From assembly GCF_018617485.1 (NCBI RefSeq), contig NZ_JACSKH010000001.1, forward strand, positions 1,798,001 through 1,862,000: a DNA stretch of 64,000 nt, read 5' to 3'. The position numbers and the translations under genes are program-made. Under the pieces are notes generated by a model. It was not told the DNA's origin. It saw nothing but the letters and a program-made list of their open reading frames with translations, and ran no database searches. Positions within the stretch are counted from its first letter, which is position 1. Each line of letters begins with the position of its first letter. The DNA is from Exiguobacterium sp. s124 (GTDB lineage: Bacteria; Bacillota; Bacilli; Exiguobacteriales; Exiguobacteriaceae). Below, one piece after another: positions 47,440-55,779 of the stretch.

Positions 47440-48018
47440 TTAAGTAAGCCCCTTCTTTAACATATGGTGTACAGATGGAAGCGTCGACATCAAGTCGTAC
47501 TTGAAGCCGCTCGCCATCCAGCTCGTCACAACCTCATCGATTGTGCCGAAGATCATCTGACGGGCGAGTCGATAGTCTAAATCCTTGTCGAACTCCCCTG
47601 TCTCGATTCCATGTTTGACGACGGAATCGATCAAATTCAAGTATGGCTTGAGTACTTCTCCGATTTTTTGGCGAAGCACCAAGTTTGACTGTCGCAATTC
47701 GATTTGCGTCACGACGGCAAGGTCGTAATCGGCCGACAGTTGTTTTAAATGTGATTCAATCAACTGATACAATTGATCCCCGGCTGTCGTCTCGTTCCCG
47801 ATTTGTTGTTTCGAGTAGTCGATGAACAGCCCCATCTTCGCTTGGAACAACTCGATCAAGAGATGCTCCTTGTTTTTGAAGTACAAATAGATCGTGCCGT
47901 CCGCGACACCCGCCTCTTTGGCGATGGCTGTCACCTTTGCACCGTGATAGCCATGATTGGCAATTACTTTGACCGCCGCATCAATGATTCGGTCACTTTT
48001 CGAAATATGATTTGTCAT
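47440..48018 (-). CDS. fadR: Fatty-acid degradation repressor FadR (TetR family)
   Basis: 192 residues from MTNHISKSDRIIDAAVKVIA. The helix-turn-helix is AKVTAIAKEAGVADGTIYLYFKNKE (split here: AKVTAIAKEAGV, then ADGTIYLYFKNKE), near residues 27-51. The C-terminal domain would bind long-chain acyl-CoA, which releases DNA in B. subtilis FadR. Start at ATG 48018, ten bases after AAGGAG; the upstream TTG touches that site. FadR-like palindromes before its own gene, before lcfA and before etfB support autoregulation and control of the cluster. Confidence 0.92.
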   Translation of the reverse strand: MTNHISKSDRIIDAAVKVIANHGYHGAKVTAIAKEAGVADGTIYLYFKNKEHLLIELFQAKMGLFIDYSKQQIGNETTAGDQLYQLIESHLKQLSADYDLAVVTQIELRQSNLVLRQKIGEVLKPYLNLIDSVVKHGIETGEFDKDLDYRLARQMIFGTIDEVVTSWMASGFKYDLMSTLPSVHHMLKKGLT

Positions 48019-48049
48019 TAACCCCAAGCTCCTTACCGCTGCAGAAAAA

Positions 48050-48067
48050 TGAATGATGGTTCATTCA
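48050..48067. promoter_or_regulatory. FadR operator at fadR promoter
   Basis: TGAATGA-TGGT-TCATTCA, a perfect 7-bp inverted repeat of 18 bp total, with the arms of the Bacillus FadR consensus. It begins where transcription from the fadR promoter should start. Confidence 0.82.
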
Positions 48068-48073
48068 TTTATT

Positions 48074-48101
48074 ATTCTATCATGCATACGCTTGGTGTCA
48101 A
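48074..48101 (-). promoter_or_regulatory. fadR promoter
   Basis: TTGACA (48101-48096) and TAGAAT (48079-48074) with a 16-base spacer. It overlaps the last codons of lcfA, giving fadR-etf a promoter within the operon. Confidence 0.82.
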
Positions 48102-49771
48102 CTGCTTTGTTTCACTTGTTTCGCCTTCTCTTCGTCGACGAGGACGCGGCGTAAAATCTTACCGACGAACGTCTTCGGCAACTCGTCACGGAACTCATAC
48201 AGCTTCGGCACTTTATACGCCGCGAGTTTCTCACGACAATGCTTGTCGAGCTCTTCTTCTGTCACGCTCGACCCGTCCCGAAGAACGATGAACGCTTTGA
48301 CCGTCTCACCACGATACGGGTCTGGGACACCGATACATACCGCTTCCTTGACGGCCGGATGTTCATAGAGCACTTCTTCGATCTCACGCGGATAGACGTT
48401 GAACCCACCTGCGATAATCATGTCTTTCTTACGGTCGACAATATAGAAGAAGCCGTCCTCGCCCATGTAACCGAGGTCACCTGTCGCGAGCCAACCATCT
48501 TTCAAGACGGCTGCCGTCTCCTCCGGTTTCTGCCAATAGCCTTTCATGACCTGCGGACCGCTCAGCATGATCTCGCCGATTTCCCCGATGTCCGCTTCCG
48601 TCTCTCCGTCTGCTTTTACTATTTTAGCAGAAGTATCCGAGAGTGGCGCACCGATCGAGCCAACGATTCGTTTATCCCACAAGAAGTTCGCATGTGTGAC
48701 CGGGGACGTCTCAGACAATCCATATCCTTCCACGATGCGACCGCCGGTGATCTTCTCAAATTCCTCTTGTACTTCAATCGGAAGTGGTGCCGAACCTGAG
48801 ATACACGCTTCAATCGAAGACAAGTCATACTTTTTCAGCTTCGGATTGTTCAAAATCCCAACATACATCGTCGGCGCGCCCGGGAAAAAGTGTGGCTTTT
48901 TCTTTTGAATCGTTTTCAGGACATCCGTCACTTCGAAACGTGGCACGAGGACGAGTTCATAGCCGTTCGTCACCCCGAAGTTTAGACAGCACGACATCCC
49001 GTAGACGTGGAAGAATGGAACGACACACAAGACGCGCTTCTCATCCCCGCGATTGTATTTATAGAATAAGTTCGTGATTTGGTCCGCATTCGCCGTCAAA
49101 TTGAAGTGAGTCAACATGACACCTTTCGGAAGTCCTGTCGTCCCCCCTGTATATTGAAGAACCGCGACGTCTTCTTTCGGGTCGATTTCGAGCGGTGTGA
49201 CCGGATTAAAGTCTTTGTAGTCTTTAAACGGCGTCGAGCCGGTCGTATCGATGACAATATTGTTCTCACGTTTCACTTTGATCGGGTACAGCTTGTTTTT
49301 CGGGAACGGTAAGTAGTCAGCGATACTCGTCGTAATCACGGTTTGAATCTCCGTCTTTTCACTGACGCGAAGCGTTTTCGGATAGAGCAAGTCGAGGGTG
49401 ATGACGATTTTGACGCCCGCATCCGTCACGAGATTTTCGAGCTCTCGTTCCGTATAGAGCGGGTTCGTCTGGACGACCGTTCCCCCTGCATAGAGCACGG
49501 CATAGAACGAAATGACGTATTGAGGACAGTTCGGAAGCATGAGGCTGACACGGTCTCCTTTTTCGAGACCTTTCGCTTGAAGCATCGTGGCGAGTCGACG
49601 TGCGGCGTCATCGATCTCCGCAAATGTCCACTCTTTCCCGATAAAGGAGACGGCCGTACGATTCGGATAATCCTTTGCTGCGCGAGACAATGCCTCATAG
49701 AGCGGCTTTACCTCGTAATCAATCGACTGGGGCATACCTTCTGGATAATCTTGTAACCACGGTTTGTTCAT
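48098..49771 (-). CDS. lcfA: Long-chain fatty acid-CoA ligase
   Basis: 557 residues from MNKPWLQDYPEGMPQSIDYE. It activates fatty acids with ATP and CoA. Adenylate-forming motifs: YTGGTTGLPKGVMLTH (AMP/P-loop), YGLSETSPVTHAN, GWLATGDLGYMGEDG and the catalytic Lys in KTFVGKILRRVLVDEE. Start at ATG 49771 behind AAGGAGG; the 10-codon longer frame covers the operator. First gene of lcfA-fadR-etfB-etfA-trxA. In Bacillus fadB lies between fadR and etfB; it is missing here. Confidence 0.96.
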   Translation of the reverse strand: MNKPWLQDYPEGMPQSIDYEVKPLYEALSRAAKDYPNRTAVSFIGKEWTFAEIDDAARRLATMLQAKGLEKGDRVSLMLPNCPQYVISFYAVLYAGGTVVQTNPLYTERELENLVTDAGVKIVITLDLLYPKTLRVSEKTEIQTVITTSIADYLPFPKNKLYPIKVKRENNIVIDTTGSTPFKDYKDFNPVTPLEIDPKEDVAVLQYTGGTTGLPKGVMLTHFNLTANADQITNLFYKYNRGDEKRVLCVVPFFHVYGMSCCLNFGVTNGYELVLVPRFEVTDVLKTIQKKKPHFFPGAPTMYVGILNNPKLKKYDLSSIEACISGSAPLPIEVQEEFEKITGGRIVEGYGLSETSPVTHANFLWDKRIVGSIGAPLSDTSAKIVKADGETEADIGEIGEIMLSGPQVMKGYWQKPEETAAVLKDGWLATGDLGYMGEDGFFYIVDRKKDMIIAGGFNVYPREIEEVLYEHPAVKEAVCIGVPDPYRGETVKAFIVLRDGSSVTEEELDKHCREKLAAYKVPKLYEFRDELPKTFVGKILRRVLVDEEKAKQVKQSS

Positions 49772-49789
49772 CGCTGTTCCTCCTTGGAA

Positions 49790-49805
49790 ATGAATACTCA
49801 TTCAG
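49790..49805. promoter_or_regulatory. FadR operator upstream of lcfA
   Basis: TGAATACTCATTCA (49791-49804) equals the last 14 positions of the Bacillus FadR consensus. It lies just downstream of the lcfA -10, before the ribosome site. Confidence 0.82.
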
Positions 49806-49813
49806 TTAACTCT

Positions 49814-49839
49814 ATTATAATGCTAAGAAAACGCTTTCA
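49814..49839 (-). promoter_or_regulatory. lcfA promoter overlapped by a CcpA cre site
   Basis: TATAAT (49819-49814) is the -10. TGAAAGCGTTTTCT (49839-49826) fits the cre consensus TGWAARCGYTWNCW at all 14 positions and covers the spacer and the -35 region, so CcpA should block RNA polymerase. The -35 itself is weak. Confidence 0.8.
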
Positions 49840-49873
49840 TCTACCCTTTACCCGATAATTTTCAGAAAATATC

Positions 49874-49906
49874 AAAAAAAGCGATTGGATTTGTCATCCA
49901 ATCGCT
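49874..49906 (-). terminator. Terminator of ytr-like operon
   Basis: Minus-strand AGCGATTGGAT / ATCCAATCGCT stem followed by seven T. Confidence 0.92.
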
Positions 49907-49907
49907 G

Positions 49908-50372
49908 TCATACCCGCCTAAAATAGGAATTATTCGAATTCAGCTGTTCAAGCTTCTGATTCATCAATTGTTGTAACTCATTTTCGTGACGAATGTTCGA
50001 GAAATTCGTTCCGAACCACGCCTCCATCTCTGGTCTAGAGAAGGCGTACGTCCGGTTCGGAAAGGCGAAGCGGACGATCTCAGCGTTCGGAATGAGCGTG
50101 AAGTAAGCAGCCGCATTCCGAATCGCCAGACGCTCTTGCTCCGCCCGTTCCATTCCTGGATCTTCATAACGGACGGTCAACCCATAAGGACGCTTCTTCG
50201 TCTGCAGCTCGACCGATTGATAGCATTCATGTAGCGGCAAGCTTCCGGCAATCCCGACGACGGCAGCATTGTCCCCGACTTTCGACCCTCTGTATTCAAA
50301 GGCGTCCGGTTCCGGATTCGTACAACCTGCCAGTGAGATGACGAGTACGAGCAACAGACAGAAGCGTTTCAC
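49908..50372 (-). CDS. DUF4825-like lipoprotein
   Basis: 154 residues. Lipoprotein signal MKRFCLLLVLVISLAGC with the lipobox LAGC (Cys17). The mature part has YRGSKVGDNAAVVGIAGSLP and LQTKKRPYGLTVRYED, the pattern of DUF4825 proteins of Bacilli, whose function is unknown. It starts 12 bases after the ABC permease gene and shares its operon and terminator, so it may be an extracytoplasmic partner of that transporter. Confidence 0.7.
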   Translation of the reverse strand: MKRFCLLLVLVISLAGCTNPEPDAFEYRGSKVGDNAAVVGIAGSLPLHECYQSVELQTKKRPYGLTVRYEDPGMERAEQERLAIRNAAAYFTLIPNAEIVRFAFPNRTYAFSRPEMEAWFGTNFSNIRHENELQQLMNQKLEQLNSNNSYFRRV

Positions 50373-50384
50373 GGATATTCCTCC

Positions 50385-51509
50385 TTACGATTTGAGTTTT
50401 AAGTTGAAGCGGTAGAGCAGGCGTTTTGCGAGTAGGTGTGCTAGGAAGGCACCAATCACAAAACCGACAACATACAACATCACGCTTTGCGGGTAAAAAA
50501 TGCCGGAGAAGAACACTCCGCCCAACATTGCGAAACAAATGATGATGACGATATGGATGAGCCACAACCAGTTCGAGAACATGAAGAAGCGACCGTTGTT
50601 CTCTTGGGGTGCTTCCTTGAACATCCATAACCCAAGACCAAATGTGAGGACGATAAAGGCAATCGAACTGGACAAACCGATCGTAAGGAATTCTGTCCAC
50701 TCTGAACGAGAATCAAAGATGGAATACATTCCTGTATTGACGATATTATTCAACGGTGACAGGATTCGCATCGGCACACTTTCAAATACCTCTTCAAAAA
50801 ATGTATATGAGAAATTTGGAGAAAAAGCTATGACTGACCCTTGAATGAGGGCTACAATCCCCATCGGGAAGACGAGTGCGACGAACGTCCAAACGACTTG
50901 TGAGATGGACTCTCCACCAAACGATCCCATCCACAGCGAGACCGAGAAAAATGAGATTCCCGACAAGAGTAAGAAAACAATCAATCCGAGCACTTTGACC
51001 TCATTGCCATCAAGTAGGAAGAAATAGTCAGAAAAACGGATGATGAGGAACATTAGCGCCCCCCCGACCAATGTCGCCACAGTAATACCGGCCGCACCAA
51101 TCACCCACTTCGATATGTAAAGCTGGGTACGGGTGTATGGCAACGACATCGAAAAGTCCGACATTTGGCTGTTTCGTTCACTTCCAATTAACACGGACGC
51201 CATGAGCGCACCGAAGATGACAAATAAGAAGATAACGACACCCATCGGGATGAGGGATTCGAGTCCACCGAGGTATCCGTAATCTGAATTACTATTGAAA
51301 AAGTCCTCGGTATTCATCGTCTCTACATCTTCTCGCAATATATCCGAATAGTTACTCGGATTCTCTTGCATGTCGCGAATCTGTTCCTCATACACCTGCA
51401 TTTGCGTCCACACCGGCACCGTGAAGGCGACGATACCTAAGAAGACAAGTAAGATCCAAAGCAACGACACTTGTTTCCAATCTTTCTTCAACAACACTTT
51501 AGACGGCAT
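50385..51509 (-). CDS. ABC-2 type transporter permease (Ytr-like)
   Basis: 374 residues with six to eight helices: one near residues 13-35, an extracellular loop of about 50 residues, a pair near 90-110 and 130-155, and further helices to the C-terminus, which ends in a Lys/Arg-rich tail. The NSQMSDFSMSLPYTRTQLYISKW segment (in two parts: NSQMSDFSMSLPYTR, TQLYISKW) is typical of ABC-2 permeases that work with YtrB-like ATPases. Overlaps the ATPase gene by 11 bases. Substrate unknown; relatives respond to cell-wall antibiotics. Confidence 0.8.
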   Translation of the reverse strand: MPSKVLLKKDWKQVSLLWILLVFLGIVAFTVPVWTQMQVYEEQIRDMQENPSNYSDILREDVETMNTEDFFNSNSDYGYLGGLESLIPMGVVIFLFVIFGALMASVLIGSERNSQMSDFSMSLPYTRTQLYISKWVIGAAGITVATLVGGALMFLIIRFSDYFFLLDGNEVKVLGLIVFLLLSGISFFSVSLWMGSFGGESISQVVWTFVALVFPMGIVALIQGSVIAFSPNFSYTFFEEVFESVPMRILSPLNNIVNTGMYSIFDSRSEWTEFLTIGLSSSIAFIVLTFGLGLWMFKEAPQENNGRFFMFSNWLWLIHIVIIICFAMLGGVFFSGIFYPQSVMLYVVGFVIGAFLAHLLAKRLLYRFNLKLKS

Positions 51510-52380
51510 GGGCTTCTCCTCCTAACTGGATACGGAATACGTCTTCGAGAGACATCGGGATCTCTTCGATGAGCGTCGGATTGTATGAATCGATGAACGC
51601 CTCGAGTTCTTCCGTGCGTTCTTTTGCCATGAACAACACGACACGTCCTGTCACGCTGATGATTTCGATATCTTTTCGTTCGAGCAACTCAACCGGGACA
51701 TGGTCGTTGAAGACAACTTGCCATTTGATGCTGAGGGCACGCGCTTCTTCGAGCGACATGATCGCTTTGACACGTCCGCTCTCGATCATGATGATGCGGT
51801 CGGCGATTCGTTCGAGCTCATGTAACTGGTGGCTCGAGACGATAATCGAACAGTTCCGCTTCTCGACTTGGGCGATCATCAGTTTCAACACGTCTGACTT
51901 GGCGACGACGTCTAAACCGTCCGTCGGTTCATCGAGCAGATAGTATTTCGCTTGGACGGCGAAAGCGAGCGATAACGTGACGAGCGCTTTCTGTCCTTTT
52001 GACAGTTGGCGAATCTTTTTGTTCTCAATGTTGTAACGCGTCAATGTCTCACGGAAGGCGGAGCGATTGAACGACGGGTAGATCGACTCATACAAGTCTG
52101 TCGCCTCGTTCACCGTATAATGTTTGAGCGCATCCGCCGAATCCGGTACAAAGATGACATCCCGCTTCAATCCAGCGTCTTTAAAGATACTTTTCGTTCC
52201 ATATAACACGTCACCCTGATCTGGGCGAATGATTCCGACCATCGTCCGGAGGAGTGTCGTCTTGCCGGCACCGTTACGTCCGACGAGCGCGATGATTTCT
52301 CCTGATTCGACGGTAAAGTCAATTCCGTCGAGAATCGTCTGACGGTCGATTTGTTTACTCAGTTGCTCAACTTTCAGCAT
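51499..52380 (-). CDS. ABC transporter ATP-binding protein (YtrB family)
   Basis: 293 residues. Walker A GRNGAGKTT (34-42), signature LSKGQKALVTLSLAFA (a diverged ABC motif with K in place of G after S), Walker B YYLLDEPTDGLD and the H-loop VSSHQLHELERI. The C-terminal 80 residues form an accessory domain. Overlaps the regulator gene by 14 bases, so it is translationally coupled to it. Confidence 0.92.
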   Translation of the reverse strand: MLKVEQLSKQIDRQTILDGIDFTVESGEIIALVGRNGAGKTTLLRTMVGIIRPDQGDVLYGTKSIFKDAGLKRDVIFVPDSADALKHYTVNEATDLYESIYPSFNRSAFRETLTRYNIENKKIRQLSKGQKALVTLSLAFAVQAKYYLLDEPTDGLDVVAKSDVLKLMIAQVEKRNCSIIVSSHQLHELERIADRIIMIESGRVKAIMSLEEARALSIKWQVVFNDHVPVELLERKDIEIISVTGRVVLFMAKERTEELEAFIDSYNPTLIEEIPMSLEDVFRIQLGGEAHAV

Positions 52381-52756
52381 TGGCTTCCCCTACTTTCTCA
52401 TATTCGGTCCGCAATACGTCGATGGCTTCTTCTAATGGCACATTCGCATAATGGCAATCAATCGCGATCTTTTTGATCGATGCGATGACCGGTTCTCTTG
52501 ATGCATCATCGTCTACCCAATCCTCAGAGACGAACGTGCCGCGCCCGCGTCGCATCTCGAGGAGTCCAAGTCGCTCCAGCTCCTGATACGCCTTACTGAC
52601 CGTGTTTGGATTGATGACGAGGTCGGTGGCGAGTTCGCGCACAGACATCACCTTGTCTCCCGGTCGCAAGATACCGCGGATGACGAGCTCTTTCGTTTGA
52701 TTGACGATTTGTTCATAAAGCGGTTCTGAACTCTTCATATCGATTTTGTATAACAT
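52367..52756 (-). CDS. GntR-family regulator, YtrA type
   Basis: 129 residues: a winged helix (EQIVNQTKELVIRGILRPGD, MSVRELATDLVINPNTVSKA, YQELERLGLLEMRRGRGTFV) and a short C-terminal dimerisation helix, the layout of the YtrA subfamily that lacks a large ligand domain. First gene of a four-gene operon with ATPase, permease and lipoprotein. A palindrome over its promoter suggests autorepression. Confidence 0.92.
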   Translation of the reverse strand: MLYKIDMKSSEPLYEQIVNQTKELVIRGILRPGDKVMSVRELATDLVINPNTVSKAYQELERLGLLEMRRGRGTFVSEDWVDDDASREPVIASIKKIAIDCHYANVPLEEAIDVLRTEYEKVGEANAES

Positions 52757-52792
52757 GGGTCACACCCTCTCATAGTCAATGTTACTCTTTAA

Positions 52793-52825
52793 GTGTATTA
52801 TATGTATTAGTACACGTAATTGCAA
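52793..52825 (-). promoter_or_regulatory. ytr-like promoter and operator
   Basis: TTGCAA (52825-52820) and TATAAT (52802-52797) with a 17-base spacer. A 23-bp inverted repeat with GTGTA and TACAC ends (52793-52815) covers the -10 and much of the spacer, the usual place for a YtrA-type repressor. Confidence 0.82.
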
Positions 52826-52942
52826 TAGTGTTTTGAGGGCACTTTCAGTTTACAGGGAAATGGAAATGATTTGAATAAGACTTTGGACCGAGGTTTATCC
52901 TCAATATATAAGGTACATTGGGAAAGAGGTGACGAATAATAA

Positions 52943-53092
52943 ATGAGCAACCATCAGAGTGAACTTATTATGAGTATTCGACATTTTCGAATGCATATAA
53001 TAAGTAAAGTGAGCGAGGCAGTACGTCAAAACTCAATTGCAGTAAACCACAAAAAAAGCCATTACCTAAGATCTGAACTGAACCCTGAATGA
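52943..53092 (+). CDS. Small open frame, doubtful
   Basis: 49 residues (MSNHQSELIMSIRHFRMHII...). AAAGAGGTG lies 11 bases upstream and a TTGGAC/TATATA pair lies before that. The last 13 codons are encoded by the left inverted repeat of the IS remnant, so it may be a gene cut off by that insertion or no gene at all. No homology recognised. Confidence 0.25.
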   Translation: MSNHQSELIMSIRHFRMHIISKVSEAVRQNSIAVNHKKSHYLRSELNPE

Positions 53093-53128
53093 TAGACACT
53101 TGATAGAAAGTGCTCATTCAGTTTTTTT
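53085..53128 (+). terminator. Rho-independent terminator-like hairpin
   Basis: CTGAATGA...TCATTCAG with inner CACTT/AAGTG pairing, followed by seven T. It lies just inside the left end of the IS remnant and could shield the element from outside transcription. Confidence 0.75.
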
Positions 53129-53317
53129 GCGTGCGAACGAATCGATATAATGAACCTATTCATTCAGGCGGGGGAACACATCAATGAGAAAAATCATCTT
53201 AAACGAACATTAGATCAGGCAGCTCAAGTGAAACCCGAACTTGGAGTCGATCTCGGACCGGTCGATCCAGTACGCGGGCGACTTTAAGGTACGGGATGTC
53301 CTTGAGAATCAGTAAGG

Positions 53318-53442
53318 AAAGAGTCCTTCTTCAGGCATCTAAAGACCATGTCGACCATCGACTATTACAATTGCGAACGAAAGCAATGGAACCTAAAAAG
53401 ATGACCCTGGAGCAATACCGGGGTCATCTGATCGCCACATAG
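53318..53442 (+). pseudogene. IS3-family transposase C-terminal fragment, frameshifted
   Basis: One frame reads KESFFRHLKTMSTIDYYNCE and then RKQWNLK; after one missing base in an A-run near 53396 the next frame reads KKMTLEQYRGHLIAT and stops. IS3-type integrases end in ESFFGHLK ... YYNNKR.QW.LK.MTP..YR.HL, so this is their C-terminus with an internal deletion between HLK and IDYYN and a frameshift. Upstream bases show only degraded traces. Confidence 0.72.
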
Positions 53443-53556
53443 AATTCGAGACACTTTTTATTAAACTGTCCGCAAAACAGGGCTCAGTTCAATCCTTAGG
53501 TAATGGGTTTTTTTAAATATTTTAGATCTATTGGTATTATGAGTAACATCATTTTT

Positions 53557-55779
53557 TTATTGTTCCTCTTTGTTTTGAGATGTAGATTCAAATGGTTCAA
53601 CATCTTTAATATACATACTTTTATACGATTTTAAATATAAAGGATAATCCTTTATTAATTTATTGCGAATAGGTTTGTATGAAAAAGTATGAACTTTTTT
53701 TATAGAATTTTCTAAATTATTGTCATCCATACGTGATAACATTTTTAAATAAAGTGAGTAAATTCTATTTAAATCTCTTAATTTATTGGACTTAAATGTG
53801 TTTGCCGTAAAATCACCTGCCTTCACTCTCTGCCAAGCAAATGTGGCTAACATTAGTCTCAACGCAAATTCATCATCAGAGATTTCTGTATTCATCCTCT
53901 CCTCCCATTTATCAAAGGTATTTTCATCATTTTTTCTAATTTTTTCATTACCCATCTTTTCATTAACTATGAAACAAATCATATGGTATTTACCATATGT
54001 ATAAATTTTATGAACGTGTTTTTTTAATGTTTCCATTTGTTCATCATTCAATCGTGAAAGTGAACTAACTAAGTCTCTAATAAGGCTTATTTTCGTTGAG
54101 AATTTATCATTTAATTTCATAGCAAAATTTACAGGAAGGTAATATGCTTTAAAAACATCTATGTAGCTTTCATTACTTTCGATGTCATTATATTTTTCTT
54201 TCTCTTTAAATATATCTTCTGATGCAAAATACAAATTTTCTATTTGATCGTTCTCTTGGTCGTCATCATTATTACTCGAAATTTCTAATAAAGAATTTTT
54301 AGATTTGGATCTAGCATCCCCTGGAGCTGAACCTAAAAATGCCTTTAGTACTCGAGACAAACTAACTAGATGATATTCATTATGAATTATGGATTCACGC
54401 TCACCTCTTCGAATAATTCTAAATAAAAATCTATTAACTTCTGTATTGTTTTCGTTATTTAACTTAAGAGAGTTGATCGCATTAACGAATCTAATAAAGT
54501 AAGCAATATCTTCATTAGTAATGGGTTTTTGTCTATTTAAAGCTAAAGAGATTCGAGAAACATCATTGTAATATTTCCCTCGTTGTGTTTCTGCATTTTT
54601 AGTCTCGCTAACTCCTTCGACCGTTTGAGACTCATTAATTTCTTCCTGATCCTTCACTTGATTAACTAGTTGTGAAGCATTGCCCTCTATGTCTTCCTTC
54701 ACTTCTTGATTTTCTATACCTACCTGAGAATTTAATTCATTCTCTTTATTGTTAACCATTTCTGTTTCAACAATTCTCAGTAATACTTCTGCTTTCTCTG
54801 ATCTAGCGTGCTTACTTTTTAGTTCATCAATTTCGATGTTATTCAAACCTTCTTTATACTCAGTATCAAAACTGTAAAATACTTCAGAAGCACTCGTTAT
54901 AGTTTGTGCTCCATTTACAACTGTAATTCTACTTGTTGACAAATTATTAATTGTTACTTTTTCTGGATGAAAAAATGAAATACCATCTTTGGGGACGATC
55001 AAAGTTATACCATTGTTTAGAAACCAAAAATCTTCAGGTTCATTTTTTATTGTATTTTGTATTGAAGCATCAACTTCGTTTTTATCTTCAATTTTTATTC
55101 TGAGATTACTCTCGAATAAGTCATCACCCATATCACCATAAATTTCGACAACATCTCTCAGTTTTGCAGTAATAATGTGACCTTTCAAATTACCATTTTT
55201 TACATTAATATAGTTTACTCTATTCGTAAAATTAATCGAATAGCTTTCATGTTTAGGAGTAATTACACTTGTAGTTATAATATTTATTTTTATTTTACTT
55301 TGAGCGCTTTTTTTACTTCTAAAATCCGTAAAAAAGCTTTCTTGAATTTCACTTTTATAATTTTCCATATATTTTTTTAGCTGAACCATTTCTTTTACAC
55401 TCTCAGCTAATAAGTAAAGAGTGATTTCTCTTTTCTCAATATCAGCTGCTTTTAACGTTGTATATCCCTCATCAAATATATTTGAAATTAAATATTCTTT
55501 AAACTCTGCTATTAATTGTTTATACATTTCATTAAGTTTTTTCGGTTCATTATACATATTCCTATAGATTCCGAATATGACTCTGTCATTAATTACAGGA
55601 GCCTCAACAAATTTTTCATCCAAAAATTTTATGTCAAATTCTGTTGTTCTCTCATCAAACAATGCCTCTAGTTTTACCGACGTTTCAGTTTGCTCTTCTA
55701 AAACCTCAACATTATGTTCTTTAAACAACCTATGAATTTTATTCGCGATAGGTACAAAATCAGTTAATGATTCTTTCAT
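53557..55779 (-). CDS. AIPR family (abortive infection) protein
   Basis: 740 residues, Lys/Asn/Glu-rich and from visibly AT-rich DNA. The AIPR signature is complete: LFESNLRIKIE (221-231), FWFLNNGITLIVPKDG (251-266) and SRITVVNGAQTITSA (283-297). AIPR is the domain of lactococcal AbiP-type abortive phage resistance proteins; its biochemical activity is not settled. An acidic, Gln/Asn/Glu-rich stretch of about 55 residues near 350-405 looks like a flexible insertion. The ATG overlaps the FRG gene stop by four bases, so the two form one unit. It probably senses or blocks phage together with the FRG protein. Confidence 0.85.
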   Translation of the reverse strand: MKESLTDFVPIANKIHRLFKEHNVEVLEEQTETSVKLEALFDERTTEFDIKFLDEKFVEAPVINDRVIFGIYRNMYNEPKKLNEMYKQLIAEFKEYLISNIFDEGYTTLKAADIEKREITLYLLAESVKEMVQLKKYMENYKSEIQESFFTDFRSKKSAQSKIKINIITTSVITPKHESYSINFTNRVNYINVKNGNLKGHIITAKLRDVVEIYGDMGDDLFESNLRIKIEDKNEVDASIQNTIKNEPEDFWFLNNGITLIVPKDGISFFHPEKVTINNLSTSRITVVNGAQTITSASEVFYSFDTEYKEGLNNIEIDELKSKHARSEKAEVLLRIVETEMVNNKENELNSQVGIENQEVKEDIEGNASQLVNQVKDQEEINESQTVEGVSETKNAETQRGKYYNDVSRISLALNRQKPITNEDIAYFIRFVNAINSLKLNNENNTEVNRFLFRIIRRGERESIIHNEYHLVSLSRVLKAFLGSAPGDARSKSKNSLLEISSNNDDDQENDQIENLYFASEDIFKEKEKYNDIESNESYIDVFKAYYLPVNFAMKLNDKFSTKISLIRDLVSSLSRLNDEQMETLKKHVHKIYTYGKYHMICFIVNEKMGNEKIRKNDENTFDKWEERMNTEISDDEFALRLMLATFAWQRVKAGDFTANTFKSNKLRDLNRIYSLYLKMLSRMDDNNLENSIKKVHTFSYKPIRNKLIKDYPLYLKSYKSMYIKDVEPFESTSQNKEEQ

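Larger units (their letters stand above)
53051..53514. mobile_element. Remnant of an IS3-family insertion sequence
   Basis: Two 37-bp inverted ends, 53051-53087 and 53478-53514, agree at 32 of 37 positions (left begins AAAAAAAGCCATTACCTAAG; right, reversed, AAAAAAACCCATTACCTAAG). Only 390 bases lie between them, with a broken C-terminal piece of an IS3-type transposase. The element has lost most of its coding part and cannot move by itself. Confidence 0.78.
52830..53556. other. Degenerate region with IS remnant
   Basis: About 730 bases without an intact long gene. It holds a small open frame (52943-53092), a strong hairpin (53085-53128), and an IS3-like remnant with inverted ends (53051-53514). 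It marks the left side of the AT-rich FRG-AIPR segment. Confidence 0.6.
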
